NCBI GenBank assembly: GCA_041493955.1
Contig: JBGPZW010000010.1
Coordinates: forward strand, 1-38,888
Direction: 5' to 3'
Source of the DNA: QHYU01 sp041493955
Lineage (GTDB): Bacteria; Acidobacteriota; Terriglobia; Acidiferrales; UBA7541
DNA length: 38,888 bases
The notes below the pieces were generated by a model. That model made no database searches. It worked only from the letters and a program-made list of their open reading frames with translations, and was not told the origin of the DNA. Shown here piece after piece: positions 1-6,521 of this stretch. Every line of letters begins with the position of its first letter. Within the stretch, counting starts at the first letter, position 1. The translations under genes were made by a program, and so were the position numbers.

Positions 1-1167
1 GCCGCTCGCTTCGCGGGTAACCATCGAGCCCACGACGTTACAAATGGCCAGGGTCTTGGCGCCTTTCTGCTTGGCCTCGCGCTGCGCGGCCAGGGTGTCA
101 GCGGTTTCGCCTGACTGGCTGATGAAAATGGCCAGCGTGCCAGAGTCCACGATGGGGTCGCGGTAGCGGAATTCGCTGCCGTAGTCCACTTCCACCGGGA
201 TATGTGCCAGGCGCTCGATCATGAACTTTCCGGCCACCGCCGCATGCCAACTGGTGCCGCAGGCGATGAGCTTGATGTCGCGGAAGTTCTGGAACTCCTT
301 CTCGGTGATGTCCATTTCGTCGAGGAAAACCTTGCCGGTGTCGAGCGAGATGCGGCCGAGCAAGGTGTCGCGGACGGCGCGCGGCTGCTCGAAAATTTCT
401 TTCTGCATGAAGTGCTTGAAGCCGCCCTTTTCGGCCATGATGGGGTCCCAGGTGACATGCTGCACGGGGCGCTGGATGGCGCGGCCCTCGAAGTCGAGCA
501 GGCGCACGCCCTGAGGGGTGATCACCGCCAGATCGCCATCGGCCATGAAGAAGATGTCGCGCGTGTGATAAAGGATTGCCGGGATGTCGCTGGCCACGAA
601 GTATTCATCCTGTCCCAGGCCGATGACGGCGGGCGGGCCCCAGCGCGCGGCCACGATTTTCTGGGGATCTTTGGTGGAGATAATCGCCAGCGCATAGACG
701 CCGCTCAGTTGCTTCACCGTCTTGCGCACGGCTTCCTCGAGCGGGATGCCGTTCTGATACTTTTCCACCAGGTGCGCGATGACTTCGGTGTCGGTTTCGG
801 TGACGAACTTGTGGCCTTCACTCACCAGTTGGCGCTTCAACTCGATATAGTTTTCGATGATGCCATTGTGGACCACCACGATCTGGCCGGTGCAGTCGCG
901 GTGCGGGTGCGCGTTTTCCTCGGTGGGACGCCCGTGGGTGGCCCAGCGCGTGTGGCCGATGCCATAGATGCCGTCGATGGGCGAGAGCCGTATGGTTTCC
1001 TCGAGGTTGCGCAGCTTGCCCGAAGCGCGCCGAATCTCGAGTTTGCCGTTCTGCCCGACCACAGCAATGCCGGCCGAATCATAGCCGCGATATTCGAGGC
1101 GCTTGAGGCCGTCCAGAATCAACGGCACGACTTTCTTGGGCCCGATGTATCCCACTATCCCGCACAC
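1..1167 (-). CDS. glmS: Glutamine-fructose-6-phosphate aminotransferase, C-terminus cut by window edge
   Basis: Cytoplasmic enzyme making glucosamine-6-phosphate, the entry point to peptidoglycan and lipid A. The visible 389 codons run off the left edge, so roughly the last third (second SIS domain) is missing. I chose the GTG start because it puts Cys at position 2, the N-terminal nucleophile of class II glutaminases (VCGIVGYIG), and because a GGGAGAG ribosome site lies 6 nt upstream. An ATG 5 nt before it is out of frame and stops after five codons. The glutaminase domain shows GHTRWATHG and the ENAHPH segment. The first SIS domain follows with ACGTS and SQSGETADT. No stop interrupts the part I translated. 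No glmS ribozyme core is recognisable upstream. Confidence 0.96.
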   Translation of the reverse strand, partial: MCGIVGYIGPKKVVPLILDGLKRLEYRGYDSAGIAVVGQNGKLEIRRASGKLRNLEETIRLSPIDGIYGIGHTRWATHGRPTEENAHPHRDCTGQIVVVHNGIIENYIELKRQLVSEGHKFVTETDTEVIAHLVEKYQNGIPLEEAVRKTVKQLSGVYALAIISTKDPQKIVAARWGPPAVIGLGQDEYFVASDIPAILYHTRDIFFMADGDLAVITPQGVRLLDFEGRAIQRPVQHVTWDPIMAEKGGFKHFMQKEIFEQPRAVRDTLLGRISLDTGKVFLDEMDITEKEFQNFRDIKLIACGTSWHAAVAGKFMIERLAHIPVEVDYGSEFRYRDPIVDSGTLAIFISQSGETADTLAAQREAKQKGAKTLAICNVVGSMVTREASG

Positions 1168-1380
1168 GGCATTCTCTCCCTTTCTTCAGCTCCCACGCTT
1201 CGCTGAGGGCCATCTCCGCCTCCACAGATTAGCACAGTCGTCTTGGGGTGACGGCGACTCGCGGCCCGCGATTTCCTGTGGCCCGATGCCGCGGAAAAGG
1301 AATCTGCGGGAGTCGAGGCGCAAGGAGCATGCTTCGGCGCGAGAGGGCGGAGACCTGTGGAGAGGAGCCGCGGACGGCCC

Positions 1381-1405
1381 GGGGGGTACCCCCCCCCTTT
1401 TTTTT
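1381..1405. repeat. G6-TA-C9-T8 low-complexity palindrome
   Basis: Six G, then TA, then nine C, then eight T. Positions 1381-1394 form a perfect 14-bp inverted repeat with no room for a loop longer than GTAC. On the plus strand the T-run makes it resemble an intrinsic terminator, but no plus-strand gene reads into it. It sits 3 nt before the tandem repeat, so it may be part of the same dispersed element. Homopolymer length should be treated as uncertain. Confidence 0.6.
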
Positions 1406-1407
1406 CG

Positions 1408-1504
1408 TAAGTGCGGATTCTAAAGGGTTTTAACTCCAATGATTTACTAAGTGCGGATTCTAAAGAATTTGCGGACACATTTTTCGTAACTGCGTATTCT
1501 AAAG
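1408..1504. repeat. Tandem repeat, three 18-bp units at about 40-bp spacing
   Basis: The unit taagtgcggattctaaag occurs exactly at 1408-1425 and 1448-1465. A two-mismatch copy, taactgcgtattctaaag, lies at 1487-1504. Unit starts are 40 and 39 bp apart. The intervening bases differ, although 1431-1447 begins with a similar TAACT. Read on the minus strand, towards glmS, every unit contains TAGAAT, a hexamer that also serves as the -10 box in several promoters predicted in this window. I see no -35 boxes at the right distance from these copies. Confidence 0.8.
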
Positions 1505-1537
1505 GGCTTATGCGGCTGAGCGCAGGGCTGCTCGGCG

Positions 1538-2038
1538 TCAAGCGCTGCTCGGCCGGGGTAAACGACGGACTCGGCTGCGAGAACATGGTGAGAAGTTTCG
1601 GTGTAAGGCGAGAGCCTTCAGGCTACCGCGAGTCCCGCAACCCCATCCGGGACGTACAAGGCGCGCCCCGCGAGCCACCTGTGGCGTCGAGACCGTGCCC
1701 GGAAGGCTTTGGCAGGCCCTACAACACATTATACCGCGGAGGTCAACGTAGATGCCGCTAGAGGGCTCGTGGTGCACAAGTCCCACTACCAAGAAGGATC
1801 CCCACCCTTTGCTGCGCAAAGGATGGGCCACCCGCCCATTCTGTACTAGCTCAGCCGCCATGCGCCGCATCCTGTCTACATTCCTTTCGCTTCCGCTTAT
1901 GTAGTTTTCGTCATCCGTATAGGAAAGCGTGTAGGAAATTTCACAGCCGTCGTGCGGGCAGCGAATCACTTCCCTTGGCGGCACATTGCTGGGCGTCGCC
2001 TTTCCATTTGTTCCATTTCGTTCAAGCATTGCTGCCAT
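1538..2038 (-). CDS. Small hypothetical protein with CPHDGC motif; C-terminal half doubtful
   Basis: I do not recognise the family. The first 75 or so residues look like a real small protein: an RCPHDGC cluster at about residues 26-32 that could bind a metal, then an acidic, Tyr-rich segment (SYTDDENY) and a basic helix (NVDRMRRMAAEL). Beyond about residue 75 the sequence is rich in Gly, Arg, Ser and Cys. The DNA there looks like intergenic repeat material, including an AGCCT-TC-AGGCT inverted repeat near 1615. The native C-terminus may therefore have been replaced by read-through into repeat DNA. It lies 30 nt after the upstream gene (2069-2644) and is probably co-transcribed with it. ATG at 2029 is an alternative start. 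Confidence 0.5.
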   Translation of the reverse strand: MAAMLERNGTNGKATPSNVPPREVIRCPHDGCEISYTLSYTDDENYISGSERNVDRMRRMAAELVQNGRVAHPLRSKGWGSFLVVGLVHHEPSSGIYVDLRGIMCCRACQSLPGTVSTPQVARGARLVRPGWGCGTRGSLKALALHRNFSPCSRSRVRRLPRPSSA

Positions 2039-2068
2039 GCCTCTATCCCCGCACGGCCCCCTATTCTA

Positions 2069-2644
2069 TCACTTTGACCCGCCCGGCACGGGCGAAGGAA
2101 AGGGCTGCAAAACAGTCGCGGTACTTACAGTTGCGGTGCTGCTTGATGCTGCGTCAAGGAATTTGACCGGGCGTTCCGCTGCCCACGGCGCATAACCGCC
2201 CCGCAGTGGTTTTTCAACGTCAGCAAGGAGTGGCTCTAGCTCTCCGTTCATAGTGCCCACTTCCCACGATTTCACTTGAGTCCTTTGAGTCGTGCAATGT
2301 TGCAAGTATCGAGAGATTCGCTCATCCACCCGCTCATATTTCACCCACAATTTCTCGCTTTGTGCACGGATTCTTGGAAGCTGCTGTGGCTCTGGCAGGC
2401 CGACTCGTTGCCAGATGTTCGACACATGAAGGTCGGTAGCTTGAACGAGGTGCTGTTCCTTGCCTAAAAACTCAATCAGGTTTCTGTAATGCAGCAGGAA
2501 ACATTCCAAGCAGGCCCATTTGTCTTTATCGGACTCCCATGTCCCGCGAAGCAATCGGCTGGCTGCAAAACGAACCATGTCAATTTCGTACAAGATTGTT
2601 TCTACATCGGTCAGTTTGTTGGGCCTAGAAAAAGTTGCTTCCAT
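2069..2644 (-). CDS. Hypothetical protein, 191 aa
   Basis: Unknown function and no recognised motif. The N-terminal 150 residues look like a soluble, mostly helical protein. They contain a segment rich in Trp, Cys and His (WACLECFLLHYRNLIEFLG) and a second helix ending RYLQHC. The last 50 residues are low-complexity Ser, Thr, Ala and Pro. I chose the ATG at 2644 over one at 2674: it has a GGGGGA ribosome site 4 nt upstream, and a predicted extended -10 box at 2673-2681 overlaps the upstream ATG. G+C is visibly lower than in the surrounding housekeeping genes, which suggests accessory or recently acquired DNA. It is first of a likely two-gene operon. Confidence 0.7.
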   Translation of the reverse strand: MEATFSRPNKLTDVETILYEIDMVRFAASRLLRGTWESDKDKWACLECFLLHYRNLIEFLGKEQHLVQATDLHVSNIWQRVGLPEPQQLPRIRAQSEKLWVKYERVDERISRYLQHCTTQRTQVKSWEVGTMNGELEPLLADVEKPLRGGYAPWAAERPVKFLDAASSSTATVSTATVLQPFPSPVPGGSK

Positions 2645-2672
2645 AGTTTCCCCCGTCGCACTCCATCGTTGC

Positions 2673-2681
2673 ATTTTACCA
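2673..2681 (-). promoter_or_regulatory. Extended -10 promoter for the 191-aa gene
   Basis: Minus-strand TGG followed by TAAAAT fits TGnTATAAT with one mismatch in the hexamer. No good -35 box is visible, as is usual for extended -10 promoters. Transcription would begin about 20 nt before the ATG at 2644, which supports that start. Confidence 0.5.
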
Positions 2682-2843
2682 CGCGCCGGTAGCTATGGCG
2701 TTGGGCCGGGGCCGCCCCCAGCGCACGCCGCCTTCACCTTTGCGCACCGCAATACCTCCGGCGATGACTCCGCAGGTACGTTGGTGTAATCTTCCCGGCA
2801 TGGGTCGCGATTCACCTACCGGCACGGTACGCCGCATTTACCT

Positions 2844-2852
2844 TGATAGAAT
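2844..2852 (+). promoter_or_regulatory. Extended -10 promoter for the 157-aa secreted protein
   Basis: TGA followed by TAGAAT matches the extended -10 pattern with one hexamer mismatch. Transcription would start near 2859, giving a leader of about 22 nt that contains the GAGAGGAG ribosome site of the gene starting at 2882. Confidence 0.5.
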
Positions 2853-2881
2853 CGGTCCGAACTTGAAAGAGAGGAGTCCCT

Positions 2882-3355
2882 GTGAGCAACACGGCCAAAT
2901 GCTTACTTTGGTTGCTTCTCGTAGTTTTGACGACTAGTCCGGGGCATTCACAGCAAGCGCAACCGAAGCGCATACCTGTTAGTTTGGCTGTTGAGTCCGA
3001 AGGCCCGCAAGGGCAATGGGTACAATCCTCGCAGGACCTGAGCAAGTCGCAATTGCAAAGGCTGGAGCAGCTAATCAGGACGGAGATTTCAAAGCAGGAG
3101 GATGTGACACTTGTGGATGCGAAGGACCCCAAAAATCATCTACACGTTGCCGTGGTTGCTGCACAGCTTGAACGGCAGGGAAGTCTCCGTTGGATTGTTG
3201 TCAGCAGCGTACTGACAATGGCAGACGACAAAGGAAACGATTTGCTGGTTACACACGATGTCATAGCCGGACCTGACTTACAATCAACGGCGCGAAGCAT
3301 CGGGTTTCAGCTCGCGAGCGCAAAACTCCGCCTGATAATGGGAATGATGAAATGA
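2882..3355 (+). CDS. Secreted or periplasmic hypothetical protein, 157 aa
   Basis: Unknown function. The GTG start is supported by a GAGAGGAG ribosome site about 7 nt upstream. The N-terminus is a clear Sec signal peptide: hydrophobic CLLWLLLVVLTT, then SPGHSQQ with probable cleavage around residue 23-25. The mature part is about 130 residues with alternating beta-like stretches (LHVAVVAAQLE, RWIVVSSVLTM) and no cysteines, so it is probably a small periplasmic domain. It reads alone on the plus strand between two leftward genes and has lower G+C than the flanking core genes. Confidence 0.8.
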   Translation: MSNTAKCLLWLLLVVLTTSPGHSQQAQPKRIPVSLAVESEGPQGQWVQSSQDLSKSQLQRLEQLIRTEISKQEDVTLVDAKDPKNHLHVAVVAAQLERQGSLRWIVVSSVLTMADDKGNDLLVTHDVIAGPDLQSTARSIGFQLASAKLRLIMGMMK

Positions 3356-3485
3356 ACGGTAGCCCAAGTAAACCCAACTGAAAGCCCAGCCCGACACGCT
3401 CAAGTCGGGGCACCCCCCGGGGGTTGGCCCATTCATTTTCCGCCAAGCGGGCGCGCTATGCCTATTTCAACAACCAGCGCTGCAA
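3356..3485. other. Convergent intergenic spacer with GC-rich inverted repeats
   Basis: Lies between two converging genes. It contains CCGAC/GTCGG (stem 5, loop 8, at about 3391-3408) followed by a C6-G5 run. Either could help end transcription, but no clean T-tract follows. A short open frame at 3427-3480 ends in YAYFNNQRCN and has no start; I treat it as meaningless. Confidence 0.4.
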
Positions 3486-4049
3486 TTAGCGTGGTTTGGC
3501 TTCGCTCTTTGGCGCCGCATCGACCAGCCCAAGGACAATTTCATCGGCAGCAGCCGCCATACGAAGCGTGGGATGAAGAAGTTGACCTCCAACCTCACGC
3601 AGCATTTGCAGGTTCATCGTGACCCGAATGCCGAATTGGTCAAAGCGGGTCGGATTTTGGTGCTGGAGGAGATGCTGGCACATCCGAAGCTCGGCCAAGG
3701 ACTTCCAGGTCCCAGCGTCTAGCGCCATGTCATCGAGCCCGAACACAATACCCGCCAGACGTTGCATGTTTGCGCCTTTGTTCCCCCCAGTCCCGGAATG
3801 CGTAATCTGAATCATCTGTTGAAGCTGTTTGACCGACTTCAGGTCTTCATCGAGCCTCTCCCGGTCCATTGCAGCCGCTTCAATTCGGAACTCCGTGAGC
3901 GTGGCAACGAAGTCTTTAAGCTTTTTGTCCGCGTTCTCCAGAATGGGGTCAAATTCGGCCTGAGACGGCATGTCCTTTAGCTGGGCTTGTGCTGGAGTCC
4001 CCAACAGGATGAGGCAAGCGAAGATTCCGAGTCTATTGCTGAGCCTCAT
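3486..4049 (-). CDS. Secreted hypothetical protein, 187 aa
   Basis: Unknown function. I chose the ATG at 4049 over one at 4094: a perfect GGAGG lies 7 nt upstream, and the protein then begins with a typical signal peptide (RLSNRLGIFACLILLGTPAQA, cleavage after AQA, about residue 22). The mature chain of about 165 residues is predicted largely helical, with a charged stretch (KKLKDFVATLTEFRIEAAAMDRERL, broken here only for description) and a Gly-rich turn STGTGGNKG-like region. It has a single cysteine and no metal motif. It sits alone between the plus-strand secreted protein and the purS region. Confidence 0.75.
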   Translation of the reverse strand: MRLSNRLGIFACLILLGTPAQAQLKDMPSQAEFDPILENADKKLKDFVATLTEFRIEAAAMDRERLDEDLKSVKQLQQMIQITHSGTGGNKGANMQRLAGIVFGLDDMALDAGTWKSLAELRMCQHLLQHQNPTRFDQFGIRVTMNLQMLREVGGQLLHPTLRMAAAADEIVLGLVDAAPKSEAKPR

Positions 4050-4374
4050 TGTTAACCTCCGTTTAGCTGTATTTAGCTGGGCATGAGAGGACACCTGGAC
4101 TCCGGTGGGGCTGATTCTAAACTAGGCGGCCTCCGGTTTCACCTCCCTTTTTTCCTTCTCTATCGCTGTGATTCCCTCCGCGAAAGCTTGGCGGGGAGCG
4201 CGGCCCTGTGTGCAGTAGCCCTTCACACTGAACGCGTTCAGGGTAAACCCGTGCTGGGCGGGCTCGCGATTTTAGAACCTCAGGTAGCGGTCGAGGTCTT
4301 GTAGGTGTCCTGACACAACAGATAGCTCGGACGGCGTGCTTCGAGTTGCTGCTCGGGAGCGGCGGCGGGGGCGG
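4050..4374. other. Intergenic region between purS and the 187-aa gene
   Basis: No gene seen. Contents: a promoter candidate for the leftward gene (4114-4142); a perfect 14-bp palindrome CTGAACGCGTTCAG at 4228-4241; and a 12-bp inverted repeat GTGTC-CT-GACAC at 4305-4316 just beyond the purS stop. The last could form a transcript hairpin but has no T-run. The other purine genes usually found with purS (purQ, purL) are absent. Confidence 0.55.
4114..4142 (-). promoter_or_regulatory. Candidate promoter for the 187-aa secreted protein
   Basis: Minus strand GTGAAA, 17 nt, TAGAAT. The -10 matches 5/6 and the -35 matches 4/6. The leader would be about 55 nt and includes the GGAGG site at the start codon. 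Confidence 0.45.
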
Positions 4375-4617
4375 TCAGTCGAGGATTTCGAAGCGGAAGT
4401 CCTCGATGACCGGGTTGGCGAGGACGTCTTTGGCAATGCGCTCGACCTGTTTCTGCGCGTCGTCGCGGGTGAGGCCATTGAGTTCGAGGACGAAGAATTT
4501 GCCCTGGCGAACGTCGCGCACCGCCGAAAAACCGAGCGAAGCGAGCGCGTGCTGGATCGTTTGCCCTTGTGGGTCGAGGACGGTTTGCTTCGGCATGACC
4601 CAAACGTGAGCTTTCAT
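4375..4617 (-). CDS. purS: Phosphoribosylformylglycinamidine synthase subunit PurS
   Basis: Small subunit of the three-part FGAM synthase (PurS-PurQ-PurL), fourth step of purine synthesis. PurS dimers bridge the glutaminase PurQ and the synthetase PurL. The 80-residue length and sequence are typical: a first strand KAHVWVMPK, the DPQGQTIQHALASLGF turn and helix, the VRQGKFFVLEL strand, and the C-terminal NPVIEDFRFEI strand. No Shine-Dalgarno sequence precedes the ATG. Instead a TATAAT box ends 7 nt before it. It is separated from add by only 8 nt but appears to have its own promoter. purQ and purL are not adjacent, which is unusual, because these genes commonly cluster. Confidence 0.92.
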   Translation of the reverse strand: MKAHVWVMPKQTVLDPQGQTIQHALASLGFSAVRDVRQGKFFVLELNGLTRDDAQKQVERIAKDVLANPVIEDFRFEILD

Positions 4618-4624
4618 GGCCGGC

Positions 4625-4633
4625 ATTATAACA
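4625..4633 (-). promoter_or_regulatory. Extended -10 promoter of purS overlapping the add stop codon
   Basis: Minus-strand TGT followed by a perfect TATAAT; the add stop codon TAA lies inside the box. Only 7 nt separate it from the purS ATG, so transcription should begin at or next to the start codon, giving a leaderless message. No matching -35 box is seen, consistent with an extended -10 promoter. Confidence 0.6.
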
Positions 4634-5675
4634 GTCCGAGAGCCTTTGCTCTGGCGCGAAACGCCTGGAGCAGGGCCTCCTTCTCCAGCGCGGGAAGGAA
4701 CGCAAACTCGAAGCCCATCTCCGCAATGCGGGCAAGCTCTCTGGGCCAGAGACCCAGGTGCGGGCCGAGGTTGTATTCGTCGAGGAGCGTGGTGTGAAAC
4801 ATGGCCGGGTCGTCGGTGGAGAGCGTGACGCCTAAACCGCGGGCAAAAAAGTCTCCCAGGGGATGGTCTTCGATCTGTGCGTTTGCGCGGCCCAACTGGC
4901 GTGCCAGCGCACCGGTGCAGAGGTTGCTGGTGGGACAAAGTTCGAGCGGAATCTTCCGAGCGGCAAGAAGATCCGCAAGAGAAGCATCGTGCATGACGGC
5001 GATGCCGTGGCCGATGCGCTCGGCGCCCAGCAGTTCGACGGCATCGCGGACGGATTCCGGTCCGCCGACTTCGCCCGCATGCACGACGCGGTGCAGGCCC
5101 TGGCTGGCGGCGTATTCATAAACGCTGCGGAAGTCCGCCGCGGGCAGGGCGAGTTCGTCCCCGCCCAGGCCAAACGCGACCACGCCGTCGGATTGCAACC
5201 GGGCCGCAAGTCGAGCGACTTCCATTGCCGCGGCGGCGCCGAACTGCCGGGTCGCGTCGAGAATCCATTGTAGCGATAGCCCCCGTGCCTGGGCCGCCGC
5301 GGCTGCCTCGCGGATGCCAGCAAAGTTGGCCTCCACGTCTTGCTTACGATAGAGCATCACCCCAGCGGCCAAGGTGACCTCGGCGTAGATGACGTTCTGA
5401 GAGAGCAGGCGCTCAGCGAGACGTTCTGTGATCAGGGCGTAATCGGCCGGGGTGCGCAGGAACGAAGTCACCCACTTGAACGCTTCGAGGAAACCCAGGA
5501 AGTCATCGTAAACGTAGCGCGCCGCGGCCTGTTCGCGCGTGAGCGTCTCGCCGTGCCGCGCCGCCAACTCGACTACTGTGGCCGGCTCAATCGAGCCTTC
5601 CAGGTGCAGGTGCAGCTCGGCCTTGGGGATTGCGGCGAAAAGTATTTCTGGTTGTTCGCGATTCACGGCAGGCAC
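4626..5675 (-). CDS. add: Adenosine deaminase family protein (possibly aminodeoxyfutalosine deaminase)
   Basis: Zinc-dependent amidohydrolase of the adenosine deaminase family, 349 residues, close to the usual 330-350. Metal and catalytic motifs are all present: HLHLEGS (His22, His24), HAGE at 199-202, GHGIA at 222-226 and STDDP at 286-290. It would hydrolyse adenosine or deoxyadenosine to inosine plus ammonia. Bacterial relatives instead deaminate 6-aminodeoxyfutalosine for menaquinone synthesis, and the sequence alone does not decide. It starts 3 nt after the S1/P1-type nuclease gene, so it is third in an operon with a permease and a nuclease. That context favours nucleoside salvage. Confidence 0.9.
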   Translation of the reverse strand: MPAVNREQPEILFAAIPKAELHLHLEGSIEPATVVELAARHGETLTREQAAARYVYDDFLGFLEAFKWVTSFLRTPADYALITERLAERLLSQNVIYAEVTLAAGVMLYRKQDVEANFAGIREAAAAAQARGLSLQWILDATRQFGAAAAMEVARLAARLQSDGVVAFGLGGDELALPAADFRSVYEYAASQGLHRVVHAGEVGGPESVRDAVELLGAERIGHGIAVMHDASLADLLAARKIPLELCPTSNLCTGALARQLGRANAQIEDHPLGDFFARGLGVTLSTDDPAMFHTTLLDEYNLGPHLGLWPRELARIAEMGFEFAFLPALEKEALLQAFRARAKALGLL

Positions 5676-5678
5676 AGC

Positions 5679-6521
5679 CTAACGCTGCGGCAGGGGCGGC
5701 TGGCCCGCGTTTTTCCAGGCCGTCAGCCAGTAAGCGCCCACGTCGGTGGCGGCGTCGGAGAGCTGCCGGACCACAATGGCACCCGCCTGATTGTAGAAGC
5801 GGTCGAAGAACTCGTCGGTGTAGTCGGCCAAGCCCTTGCGGGCGCGCCGGTCGGCCAGCAGGATGTTTTCCAGCCAGCCGTGCGCGCTCAGGCAGGCTTC
5901 AAAGGCGTGGTCGGTGGGGTCGTGGACATAGATGGCGTCGTTTGGACGCACCGGGAAAAACAGAGAGAAGCGGTCCACCAAGCTCGAGCCGAACCGCAGG
6001 TTGACGCCGGGCTGGCCGGAGAGTTTGCCGTCGAAATTCTCGGTGGTGTTGAATGGGTCGTGGGCCTCGCCAACGTAATGTGCAATCAGCGCGGCATTCA
6101 GGCGGACTTCGTCCCAGTTGCGTGCACGGAAGGCGTTGGTGAGCTTTTCGCTGTACACCCCGATCTGCCAGGGCAGCACGCCCCCGGATTCGAGCTTGGA
6201 CTTGCCGAACTTGGTCAGGGCGGCGCGATAGCTCCGTGGCAGGGCGTCGAAAGGGAACTTGCCGTAGCGGTCGAGCAGGAGGATGTGATTGCGGCGTTCC
6301 GAGGCTGGATTCTTGGCCAGAGAATCCATCGGGTCGGTGGAGTGCTGCACGATGAAGTTGCGGTTGGCCTCAAAGAAAGGCCGCAGGTCGGGCGGGAGAG
6401 TCTCCACCGCTTTATTGGAGATCAGACGGTGGCCGTTGGCGCCCCAGGCCAGGGCGCTCGGCGGCGCAAGCAGGCAGGCGGCCGCGAGCAGGATGAAGAT
6501 GTCACGAATCCGCTGCGGCAT
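5679..6521 (-). CDS. Secreted S1/P1-type zinc nuclease (phospholipase C fold)
   Basis: Signal peptide (IFILLAAACLLAPPSALA) followed directly by WGANGH. In S1/P1 nucleases the mature N-terminal Trp and the following His are zinc ligands, which matches Trp26 and His31 here. Further His/Asp pairs occur at HSTDPMD (about 61-67), RNH (80) and AHYVGEAHDPFN (149-159), the last matching the family's central metal motif. At 280 residues it is near family size. The protein should act outside the cytoplasm on single-stranded nucleic acid or 3'-nucleotides; some relatives act on phospholipids, so the substrate is inferred. Its ATG overlaps the permease stop (TGATG), and add follows after 3 nt. Confidence 0.85.
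   Translation of the reverse strand: MPQRIRDIFILLAAACLLAPPSALAWGANGHRLISNKAVETLPPDLRPFFEANRNFIVQHSTDPMDSLAKNPASERRNHILLLDRYGKFPFDALPRSYRAALTKFGKSKLESGGVLPWQIGVYSEKLTNAFRARNWDEVRLNAALIAHYVGEAHDPFNTTENFDGKLSGQPGVNLRFGSSLVDRFSLFFPVRPNDAIYVHDPTDHAFEACLSAHGWLENILLADRRARKGLADYTDEFFDRFYNQAGAIVVRQLSDAATDVGAYWLTAWKNAGQPPLPQR

Larger units (their letters stand above)
1168..1537. other. Intergenic region upstream of glmS
   Basis: About 370 bases with no convincing gene. From left to right it holds the glmS leader, a G6-TA-C9-T8 element at 1381-1405 and a three-copy tandem repeat at 1408-1504. Short open frames here show no family features. A weak extended -10 candidate for glmS (TGC then TAATCT, minus strand, 1226-1234) exists but matches the consensus poorly. 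Confidence 0.6.

Noticed and set aside
202..1206. Long plus-strand open frame across glmS
   Set aside because: It is exactly antisense to glmS, has Asp/Glu/His/Leu-biased antisense composition and no family features; GC-rich coding DNA produces such frames.
1226..1234. Extended -10 promoter for glmS (TGC-TAATCT)
   Set aside because: The hexamer matches consensus at only three positions and no -35 is visible.
1168..1405. glmS ribozyme or other riboswitch upstream of glmS
   Set aside because: No recognisable ribozyme core or conserved helices; the leader looks like a normal Shine-Dalgarno leader.
1381..1405. Intrinsic terminator on the plus strand
   Set aside because: Stem plus T-run looks right, but no plus-strand transcript ends there and the hairpin has almost no loop; listed as a repeat instead.
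1408..1504. CRISPR array
   Set aside because: Repeats are only 18-23 bp with 17-bp spacers, three copies, and no cas genes nearby.
3427..3480. Gene remnant ending YAYFNNQRCN, possibly a DUF72-like tail
   Set aside because: Too short, no start, and only a few residues resemble the family; chance is more likely.
4375..4938. Extended 187-residue version of PurS
   Set aside because: The first 107 residues are antisense-like and overlap add; the 80-residue form is the normal PurS length and starts right after a -10 box.
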